64,000 bases of DNA from Zhengella sp020637775 (GTDB lineage: Bacteria; Pseudomonadota; Alphaproteobacteria; Rhizobiales; Rhizobiaceae), in assembly GCF_041397485.1 (NCBI RefSeq), contig NZ_JAWKWO010000001.1, forward strand, positions 186,001-250,000, written 5' to 3'. A model generated the notes under the pieces. That model made no database searches. It had not been told where the DNA came from and was given only the letters and a program-made list of their open reading frames with translations. The position numbers and the translations under genes were made by a program. Below are positions 8,157-15,741 of the stretch, piece by piece (the first letter of the stretch is position 1; every line of letters begins with the position of its first letter).

Positions 8157-8573
8157 CCCGGCCGGCGGGAACCGGCCAGAAGCGCGCGTTCTATATCACC
8201 GCGCCCAAGGCGATCAAAGAAAAAATGGCGCAGAATCCGGTTTTTTCGAGGCATTTCACCCGGATCCGGAAATGGCCGCGCGCCCGGCCCCTGCCGACGT
8301 CCCGGCCCGGCGGGAACCGGTCTTGCCGCAGGGGTCCGACGGAAATTCCTTCAACCGATTTGACAAAGGCGCTGCCGCCAAACGCCGAAAGCATGCTGCA
8401 ATTGCACAGTTTTGTGACATTACGTCGCGTTATCAATATGTTAAATGTTGTGCATTGCACAATATACATGGCTGTCTTGCAGATTTGGCACTCCACAAAG
8501 CGGCATGGTGCGCCTATCTTCCACTCAACGGTCGGACGGAAACGAAAGACCAACCGAGACGAGGACCGAAGAG
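8157..8573. other. Gene-free region upstream of the DUF1127 gene
   Basis: No convincing gene is seen in these 417 bases. The right half is AT-richer than its surroundings. It contains a perfect inverted repeat at 8448-8462 (TTGTGCA-T-TGCACAA) and a CCTATCT box at 8513-8519 that resembles alphaproteobacterial RpoH -10 elements. Both are plausible parts of the promoter region for the DUF1127-RNA unit, but no -35 box can be assigned with confidence. Confidence 0.5.
8448..8462. promoter_or_regulatory. 15-bp perfect inverted repeat, candidate operator
   Basis: TTGTGCA and TGCACAA are arranged as 7-bp arms around one T, about 110 bases upstream of the DUF1127 start codon. The form fits a dimeric regulator site. 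No T-run follows, so it does not look like a terminator. The binding protein is unknown. Confidence 0.4.
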
Positions 8574-8714
8574 ATGAACATCATCCGCAATTACCGCAAC
8601 TGGCGCCGCGAACGCGAGACGATCAGCGAGCTGAACCGCCTTTCAAACCGCGAACTGGCCGATCTGGGCATTGCCCGCGCTGACATCCCGTTCATCGCCC
8701 GGCGCGCCCGCTGA
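8574..8714 (+). CDS. DUF1127 small protein (CcaF1-like)
   Basis: A 46-residue basic protein beginning 'MNIIRNYRNWRRERETI' and containing the DUF1127 core 'ELNRLSNRELADLGIARADI', which is the YjiS-like pattern. An AGGA site lies nine bases before the ATG. Small DUF1127 proteins are known from Rhodobacter (CcaF1, an RNA-binding protein) and Agrobacterium. As in Rhodobacter, the gene is followed directly by hairpins with CCUCCUCCC loops, so the two are probably made from one transcript. The upstream in-frame extension is not supported. Confidence 0.88.
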   Translation: MNIIRNYRNWRRERETISELNRLSNRELADLGIARADIPFIARRAR

Positions 8715-8730
8715 ATAGAAATACACGGAT

Positions 8731-8850
8731 TTCGTCCGGGTTACCTCCTCCCAACCCTGACGGATGAGGGTTCGCGACCTCCTCCTCCCAATCGCGAACC
8801 TGACATAAAGACACCCGCCGGACCTCCTCCCCCGGCGGGTGTTTTTTTGT
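8731..8850 (+). ncRNA. CcsR / 'cuckoo' family RNA with three anti-SD hairpin loops
   Basis: Three consecutive hairpins each show CCTCCTCCC in the loop. Hairpin 1: GGGTT/AACCC (8738-8742 with 8753-8757, extended outward with one mismatch) around ACCTCCTCCC. Hairpin 2: GGTTCGCGA/TCGCGAACC (8769-8777 with 8792-8800) around CCTCCTCCTCCCAA. Hairpin 3: 11-bp stem 8811-8821 with 8832-8842 around ACCTCCTCCC, followed by seven T. This matches the CcsR (conserved CCUCCUCCC motif stress-induced RNA) or cuckoo RNAs of alphaproteobacteria, which in Rhodobacter lie behind a DUF1127 gene and are processed from its 3' UTR. Exact RNA ends and processing sites are inferred. Confidence 0.85.
8811..8848 (+). terminator. 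Terminator formed by the third CCUCCUCCC hairpin
   Basis: An 11-bp perfect stem (ACACCCGCCGG / CCGGCGGGTGT) is followed by TTTTTTT. It closes the DUF1127-RNA unit and is also the last loop-bearing element of the RNA. Confidence 0.88.
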
Positions 8851-8871
8851 CTGCCGCCCGGCTGCGAAAGG

Positions 8872-9477
8872 TCAGCGCTCGCCGCCGACGCCGCGCTTCT
8901 TCCACTCCGACAATGCCAGGATGTCCGGGCGCCCGCCCATGGGCTCATACCAGCTGTCGACCGCCCAGAGCCTGCCGCTTTTCCTTTCCTTCAGAACGGC
9001 GGTGGAATGGGGATAACGGGCATCGAGGAAAAAACCGCGCGAAACATTCGACTGCACCGCATGGTGTTTCAGCAGGCCCTTCTTCTGAAGCAACAGCATG
9101 AAGGTTCGCGTGTTCGTGGATTCGTCGATGCAGTCCATCTGGCCCTTCGTGCCACCTTCATCCAGTGTAGACTTGGCCCTGTCGCGCACGCCGATCGCAT
9201 CGCCGGCCTTGTCCTCGAAATAGGCGACAGCGCGGCCGACGGCCTCGCGCTCGGCCGCGGGCGATGCGGCGCCGCCTTCCATGATGGCGCGGATGCGCGC
9301 CATGTCGCCGTCATCGAGTGCAAAACGCGTGCGGAAATAGCAATTGTAGCCGTGGCAAGCGGTCAGCCGTGACGCAGCCACGCTTTCGAGCGCGGCGGAG
9401 TAGTTGCTCGACGCGGAAGTGCAGGCACCGAGAAGCGGCAAGAGCAGGGACAGGGAGAGAAGACGGATTTGACGCAT
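8872..9477 (-). CDS. Predicted lipoprotein with possible Cys-His-Asp triad
   Basis: A 201-residue protein with a lipoprotein signal: basic start, Leu-rich core and lipobox 'LLGAC' with the lipidated Cys at position 19. The mature part is not assigned to a known family here. The order Cys116 ('GQMDCIDESTNTR', start of a likely helix), His157 ('ARYPHSTAVL') and Asp174 ('WAVDSWYEP') in successive predicted strands is that of transglutaminase- or papain-like enzymes; this is inference from spacing only. ATG at 9477 is chosen because it begins the signal peptide. It is divergent from trmFO. Confidence 0.72.
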   Translation of the reverse strand: MRQIRLLSLSLLLPLLGACTSASSNYSAALESVAASRLTACHGYNCYFRTRFALDDGDMARIRAIMEGGAASPAAEREAVGRAVAYFEDKAGDAIGVRDRAKSTLDEGGTKGQMDCIDESTNTRTFMLLLQKKGLLKHHAVQSNVSRGFFLDARYPHSTAVLKERKSGRLWAVDSWYEPMGGRPDILALSEWKKRGVGGER

Positions 9478-9617
9478 GGCGCCATTATTGCCAAGGAATG
9501 GCGCGTGGCAATGGTGCCGGGGCGACTTTCGGTTGTCATCCACATCCCGCGCCCCTCCATTGATCGGGAGAGCGAAAAGCCCTATTTCCCGCGCCAATGC
9601 TTTCAACGGAGATCGTC

Positions 9618-11033
9618 ATGAAGCCCATTCACATCATCGGTGGCGGTCTGGCCGGTTCCGAAGCCGCATGGCAGGCCGCCAATGCCGGCGTTCCCGTCAT
9701 CCTGCATGAAATGCGCGGGGTGCGCGGCACCGACGCCCACAAGACAGATCATCTGGCCGAGCTCGTCTGCTCCAACTCGTTCCGTTCGGACGATGCACAG
9801 ACCAATGCGGTCGGGCTGCTGCACGCGGAAATGCGGCTTGCCAATTCACTCATCATGGCGTGTGGCGATGCCCACCAGGTGCCTGCCGGATCGGCGCTGG
9901 CGGTCGACCGGGACGGCTTTGCCGCAGCCGTGACCGCGAAGCTCGAAGCCCATCCGCTGATTTCCATCGTGCGCGAGGAAATCACGGGGCTGCCGCCGGA
10001 AGACTGGGACCAGGCGATCATCGCCACCGGTCCGCTGACCGCGCCGGACCTTGCGGCCGCGATCGCGCGGGAGACGGGCGAGGAATCGCTCTCCTTCTTC
10101 GATGCCATCGCACCCATCGTCCATTTCGAATCGATTGACCTCGACACGGCCTGGTTCCAGTCGCGCTATGACAAGGTCGGGCCCGGCGGTACAGGCAAGG
10201 ATTACATCAACTGCCCGCTCGACGAGGCCCGGTATCATGCCTTCATCGATGCGCTCCTGGCCGGCGAGAAGACCGAATTCCGCGAATGGGAGGGCGTGCC
10301 CTATTTCGACGGCTGCCTGCCCATCGAGGTGATGGCCGAACGTGGGCGCGAGACCCTTCGCCACGGGCCAATGAAGCCCATGGGCCTGACCAACCGGCAC
10401 TATCCGGATGTGAAGCCCTATGCGGTGGTGCAGTTGCGCCAGGACAATGCGCTGGGCACGCTCTACAACATGGTCGGTTTCCAGACCAAGCTGAAATATG
10501 CCGAACAGGTGCGCATCTTCCGCATGATACCGGGGCTGGAGGACGCGCAATTCGCCCGCCTCGGCGGCCTTCATCGCAACACCTACATCAATTCGCCGTT
10601 GCTGCTCGATGCCACGCTGCAACTGAAATCGCGGCCGGGCCTGCGCTTTGCAGGCCAGGTGACGGGCTGCGAGGGCTATGTGGAATCTGCGGCCATGGGC
10701 CTTCTGGCCGGCCGCTTCGCTGCGGCCAGCCGCCTTGGTGCAGTGCTTGCACCGCCGCCCGCCACGAGCGCGTTCGGCGCGCTGCTCGGCCACATTACCG
10801 GCGGTCATCTCGTATCGGACGAGGAACCCGGCAAGCGCTCATTCCAGCCGATGAACATCAATTTCGGGCTGTTTCCGCCGCTCGAACCGGGCGCCATCCG
10901 CAAGCCGGAAGGGGTGAAACGGCTGCGGGGCAAGGAAAAGGCTGTGGCCAGGAAGCGGGCCATGACCGGGCGGGCGCTGGCGGACTGCCGCGCATGGCTC
11001 GGCCTGCCGCAGGACGCACAGGCGGCGGAATAG
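9618..11033 (+). CDS. trmFO: Methylenetetrahydrofolate-tRNA-(uracil-5-)-methyltransferase
   Basis: A 471-residue flavoprotein that makes 5-methyluridine at position 54 of tRNA using methylenetetrahydrofolate and FAD. The N-terminal FAD site 'IIGGGLAGSEAAWQAA' and the family blocks 'LVCSNSFRSDDA', 'GPMKPMGLTNRHYPDVKPYAVVQ' region and 'FAGQVTGCEGYVESAA' are present. The length is as expected. ATG at 9618 follows GGAG at good spacing; the earlier in-frame ATG at 9597 has no such support. Confidence 0.95.
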   Translation: MKPIHIIGGGLAGSEAAWQAANAGVPVILHEMRGVRGTDAHKTDHLAELVCSNSFRSDDAQTNAVGLLHAEMRLANSLIMACGDAHQVPAGSALAVDRDGFAAAVTAKLEAHPLISIVREEITGLPPEDWDQAIIATGPLTAPDLAAAIARETGEESLSFFDAIAPIVHFESIDLDTAWFQSRYDKVGPGGTGKDYINCPLDEARYHAFIDALLAGEKTEFREWEGVPYFDGCLPIEVMAERGRETLRHGPMKPMGLTNRHYPDVKPYAVVQLRQDNALGTLYNMVGFQTKLKYAEQVRIFRMIPGLEDAQFARLGGLHRNTYINSPLLLDATLQLKSRPGLRFAGQVTGCEGYVESAAMGLLAGRFAAASRLGAVLAPPPATSAFGALLGHITGGHLVSDEEPGKRSFQPMNINFGLFPPLEPGAIRKPEGVKRLRGKEKAVARKRAMTGRALADCRAWLGLPQDAQAAE

Positions 11034-11111
11034 GCCGCGGGGGCTAGGAAAAAACGTTTCTTTCATGCCATTCTTCGATCCGGATCCAGTGATGCCCGGA
11101 GGGAAGATGCC

Positions 11112-11705
11112 ATGCCCAGACGTCCTGCCAGCCTTGTTTCCGCCTGCCTTCTGCCGCTTCTTGTCTCCACCGGGGCGCTGGCGCGCGATTGCGAGGCCGA
11201 TGCCCGCGCCGCGATGGTGGACGTGCGCCATCCCGTTGCGATCCTCCAGCATGTCAGCACGATCATGGGCGAAAACACGATGCGCAGCCTGGCGCTGACG
11301 ACGCCCGACAATCGCGGCATGTCGATGAGCGAGGACGGAACACCGATGACACTGTGGGTTGGCGGCCGGTTCTACACGACGGCCGACAAGGGCAAGACCT
11401 GGAAACTGATGAGCGAATCATCGGAAGAGGCGCAGGCCGAGGCGATGGAACAATTGCGCGCCCGGGCTGCGGCGGCCACAAACATCACCTGTGCCTACGA
11501 TACCGAACTGGAGGGCCGAAAGGTCCATCATTTCAGCCTGGACTATGTGCTGGAAAACGTGGGCATGGAGATGCAGGGCGAATACTGGATCGACGCGGAA
11601 ACCGGTTTTCCCTGGCGCATCAAGACGGTCAGTCCGCACAACACGATCATACAGGACAATGAACCTGCCCCTGCCGGCATGGGCGTACCCGATCCGGAAG
11701 GCTGA
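11112..11705 (+). CDS. Secreted protein of unknown function
   Basis: A 197-residue protein with an N-terminal signal peptide ('SACLLPLLVSTGALA', cleavage expected after ALA near residue 24). The mature part has strand-rich character with 'LWVGGRFYTTADKGKTWKL' and 'GEYWIDAETGFPWRIKTVS', a style like periplasmic LolA-like or outer membrane lipoprotein-sorting folds. Two cysteines (in 'RDCEAD' and 'ITCAYD') could form a disulphide. A GGAGG-like site precedes the ATG. It lies between trmFO and a crotonase gene on the same strand. No specific function can be given. Confidence 0.72.
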   Translation: MPRRPASLVSACLLPLLVSTGALARDCEADARAAMVDVRHPVAILQHVSTIMGENTMRSLALTTPDNRGMSMSEDGTPMTLWVGGRFYTTADKGKTWKLMSESSEEAQAEAMEQLRARAAAATNITCAYDTELEGRKVHHFSLDYVLENVGMEMQGEYWIDAETGFPWRIKTVSPHNTIIQDNEPAPAGMGVPDPEG

Positions 11706-11770
11706 AGGACGCTTTACATGTGCGCGCCCGCGCCCGACACTGCGCCCGCTTGGACAGACAGGAGGCATGG

Positions 11771-12604
11771 ATGAGCAAGGCCGAAGGCCCTTTCTTCACG
11801 GTCGAACAGAACGGACCGGTCGCCGAAATCACGATGAACCGGCCTGATTCGGCGAATGCGATGTCACCGGATTTCTGGGACGACCTGCCGCGAATCCTCC
11901 GCGACCTGAGCGAACAGGGCACGGTGCGCGCCGCCATCCTTGGCGGCGCCGGCCGCCATTTCTCGGGAGGGATGGACCTCGCGACGTTCGATTCCATCGC
12001 CGCCATGCTCAAGGTGGAGCCCGGCCGGGCAGCCCATGGCCTGCGCGGGCTGATCCTGAAGCTTCAGGACACGTTCACCGCGATCGAACGGGCGCCCTTC
12101 CCCGTGATCGCCGCCATTCACGGCGCCTGCATCGGCGGGGCGATCGACATGATCACGGCCTGCGACATCCGCCTTGCCAGCCAGGATGCCTTTTTCGCCA
12201 TCGAGGAGATCAATATCGGCATGGCAGCCGATGTGGGCACATTGCAGCGCCTGCCGAAACTGATCGCGCCCGGCATAGCCGCCGAACTTGCGCTGACCGG
12301 CCGCCGGTTCGACAGCGCCGAAGCGCGCAGCATCGGGCTGGTCACCGGCACCTTTCCGGACCGCGACAGCATGCTCGCCGAGGCGCGTTTGCTGGCGCAA
12401 TCGCTCGCAGCGCGGTCGCCGCTGGCGCTTGCCGGGATCAAGCGCAATCTCGCCTATTCGCGCGATCACAGCGTGGCAGACGGACTGGACTATATCGCCA
12501 CGTGGAATGGCGGCATGTTGCGGGCCGAGGACCTGATGGAAGCCATTCAGGCACGCGCACAGAAGCGGGCCGCCGTCTTCAAGGACCTCGGCAAGCCGGC
12601 CTGA
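11771..12604 (+). CDS. Delta(3,5)-delta(2,4)-dienoyl-CoA isomerase-like crotonase
   Basis: A 277-residue crotonase-family enzyme. It carries the pattern specific to dienoyl-CoA isomerases (ECH1): 'AIHGACIGGAIDMITACDIR', 'AADVGTLQRLPK' and 'YSRDHSVADGLDYIATWN'. The three acidic residues used by ECH1 are present as Asp132 (ACD), Glu146 (IEEIN) and Asp154 (AADVG). The reaction would move double bonds during beta-oxidation of unsaturated fatty acids. An AGGAGG site precedes ATG at 11771, which excludes the longer frame. It is convergent with usg. Confidence 0.85.
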   Translation: MSKAEGPFFTVEQNGPVAEITMNRPDSANAMSPDFWDDLPRILRDLSEQGTVRAAILGGAGRHFSGGMDLATFDSIAAMLKVEPGRAAHGLRGLILKLQDTFTAIERAPFPVIAAIHGACIGGAIDMITACDIRLASQDAFFAIEEINIGMAADVGTLQRLPKLIAPGIAAELALTGRRFDSAEARSIGLVTGTFPDRDSMLAEARLLAQSLAARSPLALAGIKRNLAYSRDHSVADGLDYIATWNGGMLRAEDLMEAIQARAQKRAAVFKDLGKPA

Positions 12605-12616
12605 GACTGTTCCGGC

Positions 12617-12889
12617 TCAATGCAGCCGGAACTCTTCCCCAACAGCGCGCACCTCGGCCGGGCGGATCAGCCGGGCATGGGCCACCGTGACCGAATGGAG
12701 CGGGCCTTCGATCTTCTCTTCCCAGAAGGACAGGAACTTCTTGAGCACCGGAAACTCCGGCCACAGGTCATAGTCCTGCCAGATGTATTCCTGCAGGAGG
12801 GAATGGTGGTCCGGCATGCGATAGGCGATCTTTGCCGTCGTCAGCCCGTAACCCTCGATCTGCTTGCGGAATGCGTCGCTGGCCTTCAT
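12617..12889 (-). CDS. Usg family protein
   Basis: A 90-residue protein matching the alphaproteobacterial 'usg' family: 'GYGLTTAKIAYRMPDHHSLL', 'YIWQDYDLWPEFPVLKKFL' and 'GPLHSVTVAHARLI'. Its function is unknown. A GGAGG site ten bases upstream fixes ATG at 12889. The promoter side contains a CATGGC-N6-GCCATG inverted repeat at 12915-12932. It is convergent with the isomerase gene, with only 12 bases between the stops. Confidence 0.87.
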   Translation of the reverse strand: MKASDAFRKQIEGYGLTTAKIAYRMPDHHSLLQEYIWQDYDLWPEFPVLKKFLSFWEEKIEGPLHSVTVAHARLIRPAEVRAVGEEFRLH

Positions 12890-13021
12890 GGGAAACCTCC
12901 ACGTCCGTTGTTGACATGGCAATTGCGCCATGCAAAAGCACGCGCGTCAAGCGACAAATCTTGCTTTAATCAACAATACCAATATGTTAGCAGCATTCAA
13001 ACAGGAGTGCTGCCACAATCG

Positions 13022-13978
13022 TCATTCGGCCGGACCGAATTCGGGCGTCCTGGGAAGGCCGGGCTTTCCCGCCTCCTGCGGATTGCGGCGCACATAATCG
13101 GCCTTGATGGCATGGGAATCCTGGCGCGAGCCGTCATGGCTCCACCCCGGCGGCATGAACAGATAGCCGAGCCGCTGGCGAAGCGTCAGACCCGGTGTCA
13201 GGACGGCGTCACGGAACATGGCGACCCATTCGTGGAACGCCACGCGAACCGGGTTCCATGTGGCCAGGTTCTTCACGATGCCGTAGCGCGGCGGGTCTTC
13301 CGGCACCTCCTCGACAAAGGTGCCGAAAAGCCTGTCCCAGACAATGAGCGTGCCGGCATAGTTGGAATCCAGATAGCGCGGGTTGATGGCGTGATGGACG
13401 CGGTGATGCGAGGGCGTGTTGAAGACGAGTTCGACCGGCCGCCACATCCTGCCAATGGTCTCGGTGTGAATCCAGAACTGCCAGAGCAGGTTGAAGCCAT
13501 AAACGAAGGCGATGAGCGCCGGGTGAAAACCGAGCAGCACCAGCGGCGCCTGCAGGATGACCATGCCGGTCAACTGGCCGGTCCAGCTCTGGCGCAGGGC
13601 GGTGGACAGGTTGTAATGCTGGCTGGAGTGATGGTTGACATGCTCTGCCCAGACCCAGCGCACCCGGTGGGCGATACGGTGGTACCAGTAGTAGCGCAGA
13701 TCGTCGACGATGAAGGCCACGAGGAAAACCCAGAGCGCCAGCCCCTGATCGAAGAAGCGGTATTGCCAGACCCACATGAGGACGGTGAAGGATATGAAGC
13801 CGAGAAGGAGACCGGCAACGACGTTGCCGACCCCCATGGCAAGGCTTGTCATCGTGTCGGCGGTGTTGAAACTGCCCTTCGCCCGCCTGGTGGAGACGAG
13901 GAACATTTCCAGCAGGATGGCCGCGATGAACAGCGGAATGGCCAGTTCCGTGACCTTGGGAAAAGCATAGGAATCCAT
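13022..13978 (-). CDS. Fatty acid hydroxylase / sterol desaturase superfamily protein
   Basis: A 318-residue integral membrane di-iron enzyme with several hydrophobic helices. The histidine boxes of the superfamily are intact: 'YHRIAHR' (HxxxH), 'HVNHHSSQHYN' and 'SHHRVHH'. Such enzymes hydroxylate or desaturate lipids, sterols, carotenoids or ether lipids; the substrate cannot be read from sequence. It lies 17 bases after the stop of a small membrane-protein gene on the same strand and is probably cotranscribed with it. Confidence 0.9.
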   Translation of the reverse strand: MDSYAFPKVTELAIPLFIAAILLEMFLVSTRRAKGSFNTADTMTSLAMGVGNVVAGLLLGFISFTVLMWVWQYRFFDQGLALWVFLVAFIVDDLRYYWYHRIAHRVRWVWAEHVNHHSSQHYNLSTALRQSWTGQLTGMVILQAPLVLLGFHPALIAFVYGFNLLWQFWIHTETIGRMWRPVELVFNTPSHHRVHHAINPRYLDSNYAGTLIVWDRLFGTFVEEVPEDPPRYGIVKNLATWNPVRVAFHEWVAMFRDAVLTPGLTLRQRLGYLFMPPGWSHDGSRQDSHAIKADYVRRNPQEAGKPGLPRTPEFGPAE

Positions 13979-13995
13979 TGTCAGTTCCTCACTGT

Positions 13996-14400
13996 TCAGG
14001 GCGTCATGTGTGCGACCAGCCTCGCGGCCGTCTCGCTGTCATCGAAGCGGATGGTCATGGCGCTCCATCCAAGTTCGCGAAACCCTATCGAAACGACACC
14101 GTCCGCTTGATGGCGAATGTGGCGCAGATCCCGCGGATGCACCAGCCGGGTTGCCATGTGCCGCCCCGTCACCCGGACAATGCCCATCGCGGCGTCTTCC
14201 AGCAGGACAAAGGCCGCCGAGCCGTCTGCCGACACAAGGACAGGCCCCTCGCCGGCCTGCGGGTATTCGTCTTGCAGGACCGCAAGCGCTTCAGCACCGC
14301 TGTCAATGCTGCGGCCCTGCCCTGCCCCGGAAAGACGCAAGGCCAGGAAGACGGCGGCCAGACCGACCGCGACGATGGCGACAAGGACCATCAGGTTCAT
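13996..14400 (-). CDS. Small membrane-anchored protein of unknown function
   Basis: A 134-residue protein with one N-terminal membrane segment ('MVLVAIVAVGLAAVFLAL') and a soluble domain of about 110 residues with mixed strand-helix character. A GAGGAA site seven bases upstream supports ATG at 14400, which starts the membrane segment. It is just upstream of the fatty acid hydroxylase gene in the same operon. No family was recognised. Confidence 0.65.
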   Translation of the reverse strand: MNLMVLVAIVAVGLAAVFLALRLSGAGQGRSIDSGAEALAVLQDEYPQAGEGPVLVSADGSAAFVLLEDAAMGIVRVTGRHMATRLVHPRDLRHIRHQADGVVSIGFRELGWSAMTIRFDDSETAARLVAHMTP

Positions 14401-14499
14401 GGCCAGTTCCTCCCCCGGCGCAGTTCGATGGCGCCCGCGAGGCAACTGTGCCAAGGCGGAACACCTTGGTCAATTCATCACGCAGCGTAAGGCAGGCAA

Positions 14500-15351
14500 T
14501 CAGGACCGCAGGCTCATGCGAAGGAAAGACCAGGAACGGCGCAGCGCCGAAATTTCCGGCGTTCGCTCCAGGCAGGCCGCGCCTGTTTGCTCGATGCGTT
14601 CGAGATAGGCGGGCACGGGGGCCAGCACGAGATAGCCGGGCCGAAGCGTTTTTGGCAATCCTTCCAACGCCTTGCGCGCAAGGCCGAGATGCTCGCGGGC
14701 CTTCGCGCAAAGCGCCGATACCAGAGCGGCGGCGTTCCTGTCATCCGGCGTATCGAGGTAGCTGTCGCGATCCAGTCCGCATGCTGTCAGCAATTCGGCC
14801 GGAACATAGCACTGGCCGCGCGCGCGATGCAGCGGAAGGGAGCGGATGAGGCCCGTCATCGCCTGGGCGCAGGCGGCATGACCGGCCGCCTCGCCCGTCC
14901 CTGGCGCGGCGTCGCGATCCAGAATGGTTGCGGCCATTTGCAGGATCGCGCCGGCCGTCTCGCCACAATAGCCTTCAAGGTCGTTCATGGACGGCATCGG
15001 ATCATCATAGAGATCGAACAGCCGCGCCTCGAAATAGGCTTCCAGCGCAGCCGGCGGAAGCTGGTGCCGGTCGACGACCCGCGCGAAGGCCTCGGCAACC
15101 GGATGTCCGCAATCCGCTCCGGCCTCCGGCGTCGCCACGGCGTCGCGCCACCATTGCAGCCGGATTTCGCCGGCAAGAGGTTCGCGGATGGCATCGCGGA
15201 TTCGCGCCACTTCCAGGTTGAAGGTATAGAGCACCGCCAGATCGCCGCGCTTGCCGGCCGGTGCGTAGAGCGTCGCCAGGTAACGGTCCGGGTCCGCGGC
15301 CTTCAGATCGGCAAGCAGCGTTTCCAGCAATGGCGCCGTTTCGTTTGCCAT
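14500..15351 (-). CDS. Squalene/phytoene synthase-like protein, NDUFAF6 type
   Basis: A 283-residue protein of the trans-isoprenyl diphosphate synthase fold. It contains 'YTFNLEVARIRD', 'GEIRLQWWRDAV' and 'FEARLFDLYDDPMPSM', which fit the branch that includes mitochondrial complex I assembly factor NDUFAF6 better than true phytoene synthases, since the paired DxxxD metal-binding motifs are not clear. A role in complex I assembly is known for the mitochondrial protein and inferred here. Its ATG overlaps the stop of the NDUFAF3-like gene by one base. Confidence 0.78.
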   Translation of the reverse strand: MANETAPLLETLLADLKAADPDRYLATLYAPAGKRGDLAVLYTFNLEVARIRDAIREPLAGEIRLQWWRDAVATPEAGADCGHPVAEAFARVVDRHQLPPAALEAYFEARLFDLYDDPMPSMNDLEGYCGETAGAILQMAATILDRDAAPGTGEAAGHAACAQAMTGLIRSLPLHRARGQCYVPAELLTACGLDRDSYLDTPDDRNAAALVSALCAKAREHLGLARKALEGLPKTLRPGYLVLAPVPAYLERIEQTGAACLERTPEISALRRSWSFLRMSLRS

Positions 15352-15737
15352 CAGACGGCGATGAAGAACGCGGCGACGGCCCGATCCTCGGCCACGAGGA
15401 CATTGTAGGTGCGCACCGCCGCGCCTGTGCTCATGGCATCCGCGACGATTCCCGCCTCGCGCAGGCTGCGGGCAAGCTCGGGTCGAAGGCGCCTGAGATC
15501 GGCGCCCATGCCCGCGAGCAGGATTTCGATCTCGCCCGCTTCGTCGAAAACCCGCCGGAGATCATCGGCAGACGGGTTTTGCGGATCCGATGGCTGCCAG
15601 CCGTAAATCCCTGACGGCAGGCACATCAGCGAGCCGCGATGCGACATGTCGGCAAAGCGAAAGCCACCATTGCCATAGGCATCGATTGCCGCACGGCCCG
15701 GAAAGTGGGCCTGGTGCATCTGGATGCCCGAGCCCAT
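15351..15737 (-). CDS. Mth938-domain protein (DUF498), NDUFAF3-like
   Basis: A 128-residue protein with the Mth938/DUF498 pattern: 'IDAYGNGGFRFADMSHRGS', 'LCLPSGIYGW' and 'EILLAGMGADLRRL'. The family includes mitochondrial complex I assembly factor NDUFAF3. In alphaproteobacteria it is often next to secDF, as here, with only four bases between secDF stop and this start. ATG at 15737 is chosen; the longer frame would run into secDF. It is coupled to the NDUFAF6-like gene. Confidence 0.88.
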   Translation of the reverse strand: MGSGIQMHQAHFPGRAAIDAYGNGGFRFADMSHRGSLMCLPSGIYGWQPSDPQNPSADDLRRVFDEAGEIEILLAGMGADLRRLRPELARSLREAGIVADAMSTGAAVRTYNVLVAEDRAVAAFFIAV

Positions 15738-15741
15738 GGCC

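Noticed and set aside
12620..14110. A 496-codon plus-strand frame opposite usg and the fatty acid hydroxylase
   Set aside because: Antisense to two supported genes and of unnatural composition.
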